Positions 12,628-24,800 of a stretch of DNA of 64,000 nt are shown here, piece by piece. The position numbers were made by a program, and so were the translations under genes. The stretch is from Cavia porcellus (Eukaryota; Chordata; Mammalia; Rodentia; Caviidae). The stretch's first letter is position 1. Every line of letters begins with the position of its first letter. The notes beneath the pieces were generated by a model. The model had not been told where the DNA came from, searched no databases, and worked only from the letters and a program-made list of their open reading frames with translations. The DNA is taken from contig NW_026947484.1 in the NCBI RefSeq assembly GCF_034190915.1, positions 139,846,982-139,910,981 on the forward strand. The letters are read 5' to 3'.

Positions 12628-13638
12628 GAAAACCCTGAAGAAAATAGCAATAAAAGGATCCTATCTCAATCTGATAAAACAAACCAATCTATGACAAAAC
12701 AATGCCCAATATTATACTAAATGAACAAAATCTGAAAGCTTTGCTTCTGAAATCAGGAATAAGACAAGAATGTCTGCTGTCAACAATCCTATTCAACATA
12801 CCTCTTGAAACTTTAGCTATAGTAATTAAATATGAGGAATAAATAAAAGGGAGGTGGTTAAGAATGAAAAAGTTAAATTATTATTTGATGTGGCATGATC
12901 TTTTCCATAGAAGAACCTAAAAACATCACCAAAAGACTTCTAGAATTAACAAGCAAATTCAGAAATGTAGCAGAGTACAAAGCAAACAGTCAAAAATCAA
13001 CAGCATTCTTGTACACCAACAGCAAATCACAAACAGAGAAATTAAGGAAACAACATCTTTCACAATAGCATCAACATGAATTAAATACATAAAATTAAGC
13101 TAATTAAAGTAGTGAAAAACCTCTACAGTGAAAACTATGAAAGAAGTAATCAAGAAAGTACTATTGAAAAGTGGGAACATATTCACTATTCCTGGATATA
13201 CAGAACCAATATATTAAAAATGGCCATGCTTCCAAAATGGTTATATAGATATAATGTAATCCAAATCAAAATATCAATATCATTCCTCATAGAACCAAAG
13301 AAAGCAATCTTAAAATTCATATAGAACCAGAAGAGACAGAGAATAGCAAATTCAACCCTTTGCAACAAAGGAGATCCAGGGGGCATCACAATCTTGGATT
13401 TCAAGCTCTATTATAAAGCTACAATGATAAAAATAGCATCATCTTAGCCAAAAAGAAGAAGAAGAAGAAGAAGAAGAAGAAGAAGAAGAAGAAGAAGAAG
13501 AAGAAGAAGAAGAAGAAGAAGAAGAAGAGAAGGAGAAGGAGAAGAGAAAGAGAAGGAGAAGAGAAGGAGAAGGAGAAGAGAAGGAGAAGGAGAAGAAAAG
13601 TAGAATGTGAATCAATGGAACAGAATAAAAGATTTAGA
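12628..13638 (+). mobile_element. old L1 'A', piece 3: reverse transcriptase to C-terminal region
   Basis: ORF2 reading resumes exactly where piece 2 stopped ([12 protein letters not shown], then a degenerate TRQGCPL-like block at about 12763-12790). It continues through the NSKSQT-like and YKVNxQKS-like blocks to the KLYYKAT-like block near 13405-13430. There a GAA tract has expanded (13455 onward), after which ORF2 resumes at 13601 (QWNRxxD-like). The frame is broken repeatedly. Confidence 0.85.
13455..13600 (+). repeat. (GAA)24 and degenerate GGAGAA polypurine tract
   Basis: Twenty-four uninterrupted GAA triplets (13455-13526) followed by GAGAAG/GGAGAA variants to about 13600. It lies inside old L1 A at a naturally A-rich ORF2 position (WYWNKNR-like), so it probably grew from L1 sequence. 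All purine on the plus strand. Confidence 0.95.
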
Positions 13639-13665
13639 GAATCCTGGGAAGATGGCAGATTGATT
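13639..13665 (+). promoter_or_regulatory. candidate YY1 site at the 5' end of half-L1 E
   Basis: AAGATGGC at 13649-13656 lies 11 bases inside the element's 5' end. The same octamer near the 5' end of human L1 is the known YY1 site that sets the transcription start. Assignment of YY1 function here is by analogy. Confidence 0.5.
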
Positions 13666-14059
13666 GGTAGCAGGGTAGGGCCTCTCTGACAAAAACAACT
13701 CAGACACTAGAATTTAACACCATGAAGAAGACCAGATGAAAGGAGAGGGATTTTCATGACCCAAGAAGAAACTGAGAAAACAGAAAAAGAAAGAAAGAAA
13801 GGGAAAACATGAATGAAAGGCTGGAACCAGATGCACTCTCACTGGAGCCAGTGCTGCGCCTGCTGGGAGGGCCTTGGAGTCAGATGACTCACAGTCACGC
13901 TGAAGCTGCAGTAGTGCTGAAATCAGGGGTTGGTGAGCCCAAGGATGTTGGCAGGAGCATGTGGTGCAAAGGAGAGTGGAATCAACAAGAAACAAGGAAG
14001 TAACAATACAAAGGCTAGAAGACGACAAGATCTAAAGCTTAAGAATAAAAAGCGTGAGC

Positions 14060-14560
14060 AAACAAGCAGGAATAAACACAAATGAAACACAGAGGCTATC
14101 ACAGAAATAATTAAGGAAGACTTCCCAAGCATAGGAAAAGGAAATAATATTCAGATATATGAGGCATACAGAACTCCAACCAGCTACAACCAAAACAGAT
14201 CTACACCCAGGCATATAATAATCAGGATACCAGAAATTCATCACAAGAACAGAATATTAAAAGTGGTCAGAGAAAAGACAGATCACTTATAAAGGAAAAC
14301 CCATCAAAATCATGACAGACTTCTCGACACAAACTATCAAATCAAGAAGATCTTAGAGTGATGTATTCCAAGTCGTGAAAGAAAATAATCTCCAGCCCAG
14401 ATTGATGTACCCTGCAAAACTGTCTCTCACAATTAATGGAGAAACAAGATGTTTCCATGACAAAGAAAAACTGGGGGAGTTCATGACCACCAATTCAATC
14501 CTACAAAAAATACTGAAGGACATTCTAGAGAGAGAGAGAAATATCACCAAGATTCCAGCA
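14060..14560 (+). pseudogene. ORF1 relic of half-L1 E (RNA-binding C-terminal half)
   Basis: Translates to the RRM and C-terminal domain of L1 ORF1. Visible are the EDFPSIGK-like block, EAYRTPTSYNQNRSTPRHII, PEIHHKNRILK, a frameshift near 14280, then PAKLSLTINGETRCFHDKEKL at about 14410-14470. A short Lys/Glu-rich frame starting at an ATG near 13768 may be what is left of the N-terminus. I see no convincing long coiled coil, so ORF1 here may be shorter than the 350 residues of H. It is now interrupted. Confidence 0.7.
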
Positions 14561-15119
14561 ACAGTGGCACATAGACCTCAATGAATGGGGCAGACAGTGG
14601 AATGAAGGAGAAAGGTAGACAACCAACAGCAGAAAAATAGTATAGCAGAGATGAGGCAGAGAAGACTGGCTATAATCTCTAACACAGATGACCTTGATAC
14701 TATCAAAAAGAAACACTGGCAGAGCAATCAGGATATAAGGGTCCATCAAGGTGCCCTGAATAGGAAATATAATCTACCTGAAAGAGGGTTAATGAACCAA
14801 AAGTCAAAGATGAGAAAACAATGCTCTATGTGACAAGGAACCAAAGAGAAATAGGGGCAGGTCATCAAGCAGTCGCAGATAGGTTGGAAAGTCATGACAT
14901 TTTTGTGCAGTGGAGAACTACTCACTTTAAGGAAAGAAAACCTTGAGGCTTTAGTAGGTAAAGGAATACAACTCAAGATAAAGCTCAGGGGTAAGAAATT
15001 TCAGCACCACCTAGGTAGATAGTTGTTTGCCGCACTAATCTAAAAACTAAAGGAGCTAGTGGGACTCAAAATGTACAAAGCACCCTGAGAAAGGGGAAGG
15101 GGAGGAATTGTCCAAAAAA

Positions 15120-16245
15120 GGCAGAGATCATTGTTAATAGTGTATCAGGATTTAAAAGCCACATTAGTCTTATTGCTCTGTTTAGTTTGATTTTGTTCTG
15201 TTGTAGTCTGTCTATTCATACTAGATTTGAGGGCACAGACAGCTATACCTGAAATAGCAGTAATTTCCTATTACTGCTGAAGCCCTGTATTACTTACACT
15301 ATCTTACTATGACTGATCTTATTTGAATATGGTTTGTTAGAACACTGTTTTGTCTTGACTGATTTTATTTGAATTTGGTACGCTTGATAGTATCAAGTCT
15401 AAGAGTAGAGGCAACTACTCTGAAGATGACAAGATGCAATAGGATACCCATTCTTATTTGATTATTAACTGATTTTGAAGTCCTATAATGTCTCCAATGC
15501 TTTGTTTTTATTAATATTATCATGTAGTGCTATGTTCAATTATATTATGCCTGAGGATATAGACAATCCTTTTGAAAATAACAAGAGATATCATAGTACC
15601 TACTGTAAATCACCTCGTATTATGGTTTTATATGTCTTTTTCATTTCATGTTTTTCTAGGAATTTGTTTTGTTGTCTTGCTTTGATTTGTTTTTCCCTCT
15701 AATACATAAAGGATAGGTATACATGTAGAGATTCATGCATGTGTAGAATTTCTAAACAATTTATGAGAATAGATTATATAATGCATGATGTAATGAGCAG
15801 ATACTCTGAAGAAAAAGAGACACTAAGATACCCAGTGCTAATTCCATAGGATCATGATATAAAATCTAGCAATATTATTATTCTCTGTCCAGAGTCATAT
15901 TAGTGTGTTTTCTTTTGTTTAATTTCAACATACATAAAGTATGGATGGCTAATTTGAGGAGAATGGGAGACACTATGGAAGCCATTATTGACTTCCCTAT
16001 TGTCTGGTCTTGAAGACTTGAAATGCCTTCATCATCCTGTTCTGATCAGTTTAGTACTATTTTGTTCAGTATGAATTCACTTATGTGTGAAGATATGGAC
16101 AACTATTTGGAAAAAAAACAAGAGACAATATGATAGACAGTAAAAATATCCAGTGGTCTTGCTTTGAAATCTATGTTTCTTAAGTTGTTTTCTTATGATC
16201 TGTTTTGCTCTGTTTTGTTATGTTTAATTTTACCCTCTTTAAAAT
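15120..16245 (+). repeat. 3' UTR of half-L1 E: degenerate ~140-160-bp tandem units
   Basis: A recurring unit is visible about six times. It consists of 'GAxAACTATTTxGAAGATAACAAGAGAxAxxATGG', then 'TTxCCTATT', then 'TTTTGAAGTCCTGTAxTG', then a T-rich tract with TTCTGTTTTGTTTTG. The same unit occurs singly or in short arrays in the 3' UTRs of B, K, L and, reversed, C and G. Confidence 0.65.
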
Positions 16246-16251
16246 AAAAAA

Positions 16252-16330
16252 AATAAAAGATTTAGAAACAACTCCAGGTACTTTTAGCAATCATGACAAA
16301 AGTGCCAAAATATTTTCACTGGAGGAAAGA
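16252..16330 (+). mobile_element. old L1 'A', piece 4: short ORF2 segment
   Basis: About 79 bases equivalent to ORF2 residues 910-942 (FDKGAK...FNKW-like) between half-L1 E and fragment F. The reading resumes about 20 codons later at 18016. Confidence 0.75.
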
Positions 16331-18000
16331 TAGTTTCTTTACCAAATGGTTCTGAGTAATTTCTTCTTTAATTTCATCTATGCTCGGTGAGGTGTTATTT
16401 AATGTCCATGTATTCATCGCCCAATAATATACGTGGGATAATTTCAATTCTTTTTCATTTACTTAGGCATGTTCTATGGGGCTAGTGTGTGGTTTATTTT
16501 GAAGAAGGTCCCATGCACAACTGAGAAGAATATGTATTCTGATGTTGTGGGGTAGAACATTCTATAGACATCTACTGACTCCATTTGTTCACAAGTTTGA
16601 TTCAGTTCTGATGTTTCTCTGTGGATTTTTTAGCTAGTTGATCAGTCTATCTGTGACATTATTAAGTTCCCATATTACAATTATGTTAATTCATACTTGA
16701 TTTTTCCAATCAGTTTATATTTGTTTTGTATAGTTGGGTGTTCATGTTTTTAGTGCACATATATTTATGATTGTTTTCTTGTCTTCTTGGAGTTTCCCCT
16801 TAACAAGAATGTAGTGGCCTGTACTCTTTTGATCAGTCTTGGCTTGAAGTTCACATTGCTGAAGTGGAATAGTTACCCCTGCTTTTTTCTGGTTCCCTGT
16901 TCCTGAGTATTATTTTCCATGCTTTGAATTTCAGTCTATGAATTTCCATTTGAGTTATTGTGTTTCATGTATGTAGCATATTGTTGGATCGTGCTTCTTG
17001 ATCTTTGTCATATAATTTTCCTGATTTTTCCCTCTGTTTAATTTCTTTCCCTGTCTTGTACTTCCTTTCTGTTAATGTCCTTGGAATTGTGCACATTGTT
17101 TTCTCTTTCTAGAATATCTTCCAGAGCACATTATAGAGCTGGCTTGGGGATCATGAATTTTTCCCATTATTCTTTGTCATGGAAATATTTTATTTCTCCA
17201 TTAACTCTGAAAGACAGTTTTGCAGGGTACAAGAATCTGGCTTGATAGTTACCTTTTTTCAGAACTTGGAATACTTCACTCCAAGCTCTCCTTGACTTAA
17301 GGACTTATATTGAGGCATCTAATGTAATTCTGGTAGACTTTCATTTATAGATGTTTCTTTTCTCTAAAAGCTTTTAACATTCTGTTCTTATGCTTAATTT
17401 CTGGAATCTTGATTATTATGTGCCTCATTGTAGATTTAGAGTCTACATGCCTCACTCATCTGTATGTCAAATTCTTTACATGCTTAGGAAGTTTTCTGTC
17501 ATTACTTCTGTAAACAGGTTTTCCAGTTCATATATGCTTGCCCTTGCTTTCTCATTGACTCCAATTAATCTAATGTTATTTTTCTTCACATTATCTTGCA
17601 GTTGTTAGATCCTTTCATGGTCTCTTTCTATTTTAAAAAGATCTTTTCATTATTACTAGCCACAATCCTGTCTTCTAGATCTGATATTCTGTCTTCTCTT
17701 TCATTCATGAGATTTTTCAAACTTTCAATGGGCTTTTTAATTTCCTGGACATCTACTTGCATATGTTCCACAGCTCCCATTTATTTGCTATGTTGGATAC
17801 TCATTGCTTCCATCATTTTCTTAAGCTCCTTTACTTTTTATCTATGTCTACTTTAAATTTTCTGAGCAAGTCCTCCCACTACAGCTACTGCATTATTCCT
17901 GATCTGATTTCCCTTATAGTCTCATGCACCTGTTTTTGAACTTCTGCTGCTATCATTTCAGAAATTTCAGATGGGCAACTTCCATTTTCTTCTACTTAAT
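16331..18000 (-). mobile_element. minus-strand L1 fragment 'F' lacking both ends
   Basis: On the minus strand this reads from ORF1 residue ~25 (18000) through the coiled coil, RRM and C-terminal domain (to about 17070), then the ORF2 endonuclease up to about residue 275 (16331). ORF1 stops and frameshifts are frequent. There is no 3' UTR or poly(A), which is unusual for a target-primed insertion. It interrupts the ORF2 of L1 A, losing about 60 bases of target. It may be what remains of an inverted or rearranged insertion. Confidence 0.75.
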
Positions 18001-18015
18001 TGACCTCTATCACCA

Positions 18016-18905
18016 TGTGCTATCCTAAAATCAATATGGAGCATAGATCTAAATATCAAAACAGAAACACTAAATCAACTGGAAGATAGAATAAGTAGAA
18101 CTCTTGAAGATATAGGTGTAGGGAAAGACTATGAACAAAACTCCAATCACACTAGAATCACAAGGAAACAATGACTCGAATTTTATCATATTACAAAAGC
18201 TTTTGAACAGCTAAAGAAATCACTAACAAAGTGAAAAGACAACTCAGATTAGGAAAAAGCTTTTGCCAGCTGTTCCTCAGATAAAGAAATAATATCTAGA
18301 ACATATAAAGAAATGAAAATAGTCAGACCTCCCAAATTCAAAGACACAATGCAAAGTGAGTAGATACTTCTCAGAAACAGTGCAAATGGCAAATAAATAG
18401 AAGAAAAATGTTCAACATCACTGATCATTCAAGAAATGCAAATTAAAAGAATACTGAGATACCATCTCATTCCAGAAGGAATTGCTATTATTAACAAACA
18501 AACAAGAACAACAAAAAAAAGAGCAAATGCTTGTGAGGCTGTGGGAAAAAAGGAACACTTTTGTTCTGTTGGTAGGAGTATAGACTAACCAATGATTGTG
18601 GAAATTAATGTGGATATTCTTCACAAAGCTAGGATTAAAGGTTGTATCTGATCCACATATTTCCCTTCTTGGTATCTTTTTGAAAGAATTAAAACTTTCA
18701 TGCCACAGTGATGTATGCAGCCAGGCTTATAGCAACACTGTTTGTAATAGCTAAATCTTGGAAACAACCCAAATACCCAACCTGATGAATGGATTCAAAA
18801 AAGGATTTTTTAATAATGGAGTATTACTCAACCATAAATAATGATAAAATTGAGACATCTTTAGCTAAATGGACACACTTTGAGACCAAGTGCAATAATT
18901 CTGTT
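18016..18905 (+). mobile_element. old L1 'A', piece 5: ORF2 C-terminus
   Basis: Decayed ORF2 from the CTKLKxxW-like block (18016) through MQIK..LRYHL-like (about 18435-18470) and the C-terminal Cys-rich region (near 18530) to the last codons of ORF2 near 18900. It is interrupted by L1 G at 18905, and the 3' UTR resumes at 31174. Confidence 0.85.
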
Positions 18906-20711
18906 TTCTTTTTTATCTTTTTTTATTTTAAAGATTAAGACAAAATAGGACAGAACAAGCACATCAGAACCAACAATGTAAGCAACATAGTACTTCAAAA
19001 GATAACCCAATATTAACAATAGCTACCATAATGTCTCATTCTTTGAAATAGTTGATACAATAGTATCAAACATAACAAAACAATATAAAAGCATTCAAGA
19101 GAATGAAAGTATTACAGGGCATTCAGATCCAAATAACAGAAAATGAACAATGACTACTATATTATTTCATTTTCCATAAAAATTCATTTATACTATCACA
19201 CATATTAAAATCCAACAAGATACAACATGATAGAACCAATGGAAACAGAATAACAAAAGCACGGTAGGACTTCAAAGCAAGAGTAAATTAAATTAGCAAT
19301 GACTGTCATAATGTCTTGTTTTCTTCAAAATAACTGTTCAAACCATCACAGATAATAAAATCAATCAAAACAGAATAAAATCATTCCAACTAATGAATGA
19401 GAACATTACAATGCTTCAAAGCAATGTAATGGGGAATAATGATTACCATAAAATCTATGGACTCTGACCATTTCTTACACTAGGAAGACTATGGAATTTA
19501 TATATGTGAATTTGATTTGCTTCTCTTATGAGTATGGTCTCAAGTTGTGTCCATTTATTTATAAATATCGCAGTGTGATCATTCTTTATAGCTGAGGAGT
19601 ACTCCATTGTATAAAAATAACAAAACTTTTTTATCCATTCCTCAGTTGATGGACACTTAAGTTGTTTCCAACCTTGGTTATTACAAAATGTGCTGCTATA
19701 AACATGGGTGCAGATATATCACTGTGATATGATGTTTTCAGTTCTTCTGGGAATATGCCTAGAAGTGGAGTAGCTGGAACAAATGGGACTTCCAATCCCA
19801 GATTTTTGAGGAATCTCCAGATTGACCTCCACAATGGTTGCACCAATCTACACTCCTACCAACAGTGCAGGAGAGTTTCTTTTTCCCCACAGCCACTCCA
19901 GCATTTGTTATTGGTAGTTTTCTTCATCCTGGCCACTCTTTTTGGAGTGAGATAGAATCTCAATGGGGTTTTAATTTTCATTTCTCCAATGGCTATTGAG
20001 GTTGAACATTTTTTCAGGTATTTATTTTTCATTTGTATTTCTTCATCTGAAAGCTGTGTATTCATCTCAGATGCCCATTTTTGGATTGGGTCTTTGAATT
20101 TTGGGAATCTGATTTTTTAAAAATTCTTTATATGTTTTAAACAGAAGTCCTTTGTCTGAGGGACAGTTCACCAAGACTTTTTCCCAATTTGTGGGTTGTC
20201 TTTTCACTATGCTGGAGATTTCTTTTGACATGCAGAAACTTTTTATTAAGACATGATCTCAGTTATTGATTCTGGGAAGTATTTCTCATGCTATTTGATT
20301 CCTCTTCATGAATTCACTACCTACCCCTATGTCTTCAAGATTTTACCTAATTTGTTTTCCAACAGATTTAGTGTTTCTGTTTTAATATTCAGATCTTTGA
20401 TTCATTTAGATTTCAGTTTACCATATGGTGATAGACATGGGTCTAGTTTTAGTTTTCAGCACATGGAGAATCAGTTTTCCAACACCATTTATTAAAGAGA
20501 CTGTCATTTTTCCAGTTAACATGTTTGCTCCTTATCAAAGATAAGGTGGTTGAGTGTGTTTGTAGTTGTGGTTGTATCTTCTAATCTATTCCATTGACCT
20601 TCAGGTCTGTTTTTATTCCAGTACTATGTTGATTTTACTACAGTTGCTTTACAGTATAACTTCAAGTCAGAGATTGTGATGCCTCCTGCCTTGCCTTTGT
20701 TTTTTTTTTTT

Positions 20712-21885
20712 ATTTAAGAGGAAAAAGAGAAAAACACAAAACAAACCAAAGCAGCGTAAGGGTACACGCAATACAGAACTACAAAACAAAACAAAACAAA
20801 AAACCATAACAGTAAGAAATTACCTGCTAGTAGATTACACACTATTTTCTTGAAAATAGTTCCTCAAATCACAGTATCAAAGAACACAAGGTGGACATTC
20901 AAACAGGGAGACTGCAAACAGCTGTGTTCAATGTTCCAAAAACATTGATAAAGTCAGCTATTTAACACCCCCAAACACACTTGCTGTTATATCCGTTAGA
21001 GCTCTTTTTCTTTTTTTTTCCCTCTCTTTTTTACAACAAAATTTACACATCTTGGATTTTATTACTCCTTAGTGCTTATTACTTTCTTTGGGGGGGGGGA
21101 AGAATACAGTCAAATATGGCAAAACAAAGCTGTCAGTCAATACCAAGGATAGACATAGCACATGGTGTAGAACAGAGTACAAGTTTATCAACAATGGTTA
21201 TCAACGTTGTCCCTTGTTTCCTTAAAAAGAATTGTCTATCTTATTAGATATTATAAAGTTGGACAAAACAGTAGAGAACAAGACCAGTAAAACTTAGGCA
21301 TTGTAAACATTACAGGACTTCCAAAGAAGACAATAGTCAAACCAGAATGGGTATCTTAGTGAATCTTATTGTCTTCAAAGTAGTTGCCTATGTCTTCAAA
21401 CTTGATACTATCATATAGAATGGAACAGAGTCTAATCAGTCAAAACAAGATCGTGGGAGTACTACAGGACTTCAAAACAAGTTAATAGGAAATCGAAAAG
21501 AGTTACTATTTATATATCCTAATTTTTTTGAATTTTTTCTTTAATTAAGACAAACATAAGAAATGACTAAATAATTTTTTTGAAACAATAAGGGGGAGAT
21601 TGAGATAAAACAGGACATAACAATATAACAATAGAGGCCACAGCATGACTGTTTCAATAACCTAGTACTTCACCACCTTATAACCTGACTTAATAGTAGT
21701 TACCATAGTGTCTTTTTCCTTGAAATATTTGGGTAAAACTTCATATACTCTAGCTTCAAATATTTTCATATCAAGAAGCCCAGAATAAAGCCTTTCTAAT
21801 TAATGAGTGAAAATTTTATAAGGCTTCAAGGCCACCTAATGGGGAATCATGATTACCACATATTTTTATATATTTGAATCATTAC
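20712..21885 (-). other. 3' UTR of L1 H
   Basis: About 1.2 kb of non-coding sequence downstream of ORF2, ending TTTTTCTCTTTTTCCTCTT then AAATAAA and poly(A). It contains diverged versions of the 'TTTTGAAGTCCTGTA...GATAGTATCAAGTTTGAAGA' unit and a C10 run on the sense strand (G10 at 21090-21099 on plus). M (5118-5950) is a nearly matching copy of its last ~830 bases. Confidence 0.85.
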
Positions 21886-24800
21886 TTACATTAGGGAAAC
21901 TATTCGGTATTCACACATGCGAGATTGATTTATTTCACTTATGAGTATGGTCTCAAGCTGTGCCCATTTATTGATAAATATCTCAATGTGATCCTTCTTT
22001 ATAGCTGAATAATACTCCCTTGTATAGAAATACCACAACTTTTTTATCCATTCCTCAGTTGATGGGCACTTGGGTTGTTTCCAAGATCTGGCGATTACAA
22101 ATTGTGCTGCTATAAACATAGGTGCACATATATCACTGTGGTATGATGCTTTCAGTTCTTCTGGGAATATGCCTAGAAGTGGAATAGCTGGAATAAATGG
22201 GATTTCCAGTCCCAACTTTTTGAGAAATCTCCAGACAGATCTCCACAAAGGCTGTACCAGTCTACACTCCCACCAGCAGTGCAGGAGAGTTCCTTTTTCC
22301 CCACAGCCTCTCCAGCATTTGTTGTCAGTTTTCTTGATCCTGGCCATTCTTTCAGGAGTGAGATGGTATCTCAGTGTGGTTTTAATTTGCATTTCTCTAA
22401 TGACCAATGATGATGAGCATTTTTTCATGTATTTATTTGCCATTTGCATTTCTTCATCTGAGAATTGCATATTCATCTCAGATGCCCATTTTTGGATTGG
22501 ATCTTTGAATTTTGGAGGTCTGAGTTTCTTTAATTCTTTGTATGTTTTAGACAAGAGGCCCTTGTCTGAGAGAGAGTTCACTAAAATCTTTTCCCAGTTT
22601 GTGGGTTTTCTTTTCACTATGCTGGAGATTTCTTTTGACATGCAGAAACTTTTTAATAAGAAGTGGTCCCAGTTATTGATTCTGGGAAGTATTTCCCGTG
22701 TGGTTTGAGTCCTGTTCATGAATTGTTTACCTACTCCTATGTCTCCAAGGTTTCTACCTATTTTGTCTTCCAATAAATTTAGTGTTTCTGTTTTAATATT
22801 CAGATCTTTGACCCATTTACATTTTAATTTAGTACATGGTGATAGACATGGGTCTAGCTTTAGTTTTCGGCAAATGGAGAGCCAGTTTTTCCAGCACCAT
22901 TTATTAAAGAGACTGTCGTTCTTCCAGTGAACCTGCTTGGCTCCTTTATCAAAAATAAGGTGGTTGAGTGTGTTCGTAGTTGTGGTTGTATCTTCTAATC
23001 TATTCCACTGATCTTCAGCTCTGTTTTGATTCCAATACCATGTTGATTTTACTACTGTTGCTTTGTAGTATAACTTCAAGTCAGGGATTGTGATGCCTCC
23101 TGCTTTGTCTTTGCTGCTTAGAATTGCCTTTGCGATTCTAGGTCTCTTCTGGTTCCAGATGAAATTTAGGAGTGATTTCTCTAGATCTATAAGGTATGTT
23201 GATGGTATTTCTATTGGGATTGCATTGAATCTGTATAACAGTTTTGGGAGAATGGCCATTTTCACAATGTTTGTTCTTCCTATCCATGAGCAAGGGATGT
23301 CTTTCCATTTTCTGAGATCATCTTCAATTTCCTTTTTCAGTGTATTATAATTTTCACTGTATAAGTCTTTCACTTCTTTCGTAAGAGTAATTCCTAAATA
23401 TTTCATTTTTTTGCTTGCTAATGTGAATAGTCCAGTTTCTCTTATTTCCCTCTCTGTAATTTTGTTGTTCGTGTATAGGAATGCTATTGATTTCTGAGTA
23501 TTGATTTTGTATCCAGCCACATTACTGAATTTATTTATTGTATCTAAGAGTATTTCAATGGAGTTTAGGGGGTCTTCTATGTAGAGTATCATGTCATCTG
23601 CAAACAATGATAATTTAACTTCTTCTTTTCCTATCTTTACCCCTTTTATTTCTCTTTCTTGCCTAATTGCTCTGGCTAGTACTTCCAGTACTATATTAAA
23701 TAGGAGTGGTGATAAAGGACATCCTTGTCTTGTACCCGATTTTAAAGTAAAGGCTTTCAATTTTTGGCCATTTAGTATGATGCTGGCTGTTGGTTTGTCA
23801 TAAATGGCCTTTATTATATTGAGGTAAAGACCATTTATTCCAATTTTCTGTAAAGTTCTTATCATGAATAAGTGTTGGACCTTATCGAAGGCTTTTTCTG
23901 CATCTATAGAAATGATCATGTGATTCTTATTTTTGGCTTTATTGATATGGTGGATTACATTTATTGATTTGCGTATGTTGAACCATCCTTGCATTCCTGG
24001 GATGAATCCCACCTGGTCATGGTGTATAACCTTCTTGATGATTTGCTGGATCCTATTTGCCAATATTTTATTGAGGATTTTTGCATCTGTGTTCATTAGG
24101 GAGATTGGTCTATAGTTCTCTTTTATAGTTGGGTCTTTGTCAGGTTTTGGTACTAGAGTAATATTTGCTTCCAGGAATGACTTAGGAAGGATTGCTTCCC
24201 TTTCAATTTCATTGAATAGTTTGAGGAGTGTCGGCATTAGGTCTTCTTTATATTTCTTGTAGAATTCTGCAGTGAATCCATCTGGGCCTGGGCTCTTCTT
24301 GGTGGGCAAGGACCCAATTACATTCTCAATTTCATTAGCAGAGATTGGGTTATTCAACAGTTTTATATCCTCTTGATCTAGCTTTGGTACTTCATATGCT
24401 TCTAAGAATCTGTCTATTTCTTCTGTTTTCTCAAACTTTTGAGAGTAGAAGTTTTCGAAGTAGGTGTTGATGATCCTCTGTATTTCTATTGGGTCTGTAG
24501 TGATTTCTCCTTTTTCATTTCTTATTGCATGAATTTGAGCTTTTTCTTTCCTTTTTTTAATAAGGTTGGCTAGGGGCTTATCGATTTTATTTATTCTTTC
24601 AAAGAACCAACTCTTTGATTCGTTGATTCTTTGGATTGTTTTCTTAGTCTCTATTGCATTGATTTCTGCTCTGATTTTTATAATTTCCTCTCTTCTTTTG
24701 GCTTTGGGCTTGACTTGCTCTTCTTTTTCTAGCTGTTTGAGGTGTAGCATCAAGTTATTTATTTGTATTCGTTCTGTTTTCCTGATGTGGGTACTCAGTG

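Larger units (their letters stand above)
13639..16251 (+). mobile_element. complete half-L1 (HAL1-like) element 'E'
   Basis: A discrete 2.6-kb insertion with a perfect 15-bp target-site duplication, AATAAAAGATTTAGA, at 13624-13638 and 16252-16266. Both copies are L1 A sequence. Order: 5' UTR (13639-14040), ORF1 RNA-binding region (about 14060-14560), a short stretch resembling the start of ORF2 (14580-14950), then a long 3' UTR of degenerate repeats (15120-16240) ending in AAAATAAAAAAAA. Reverse transcriptase is absent. Because the duplication brackets both ends, the lack of ORF2 is a property of the inserted element or its source, unless a deletion came later. B shares the same layout. Confidence 0.8.

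Noticed and set aside
16331..18905. F plus A piece 5 as a single twin-primed, 5'-inverted L1
   Set aside because: L1 A sequence also precedes F at 16252-16330 and continues in register after it, so F interrupts A and is not its inverted 5' part.
22070..22708. 212-codon plus-strand open frame and several others across 21.9-26.7 kb
   Set aside because: They lie wholly within the intact L1 ORF2 and ORF1 on the minus strand and read as antisense shadows.
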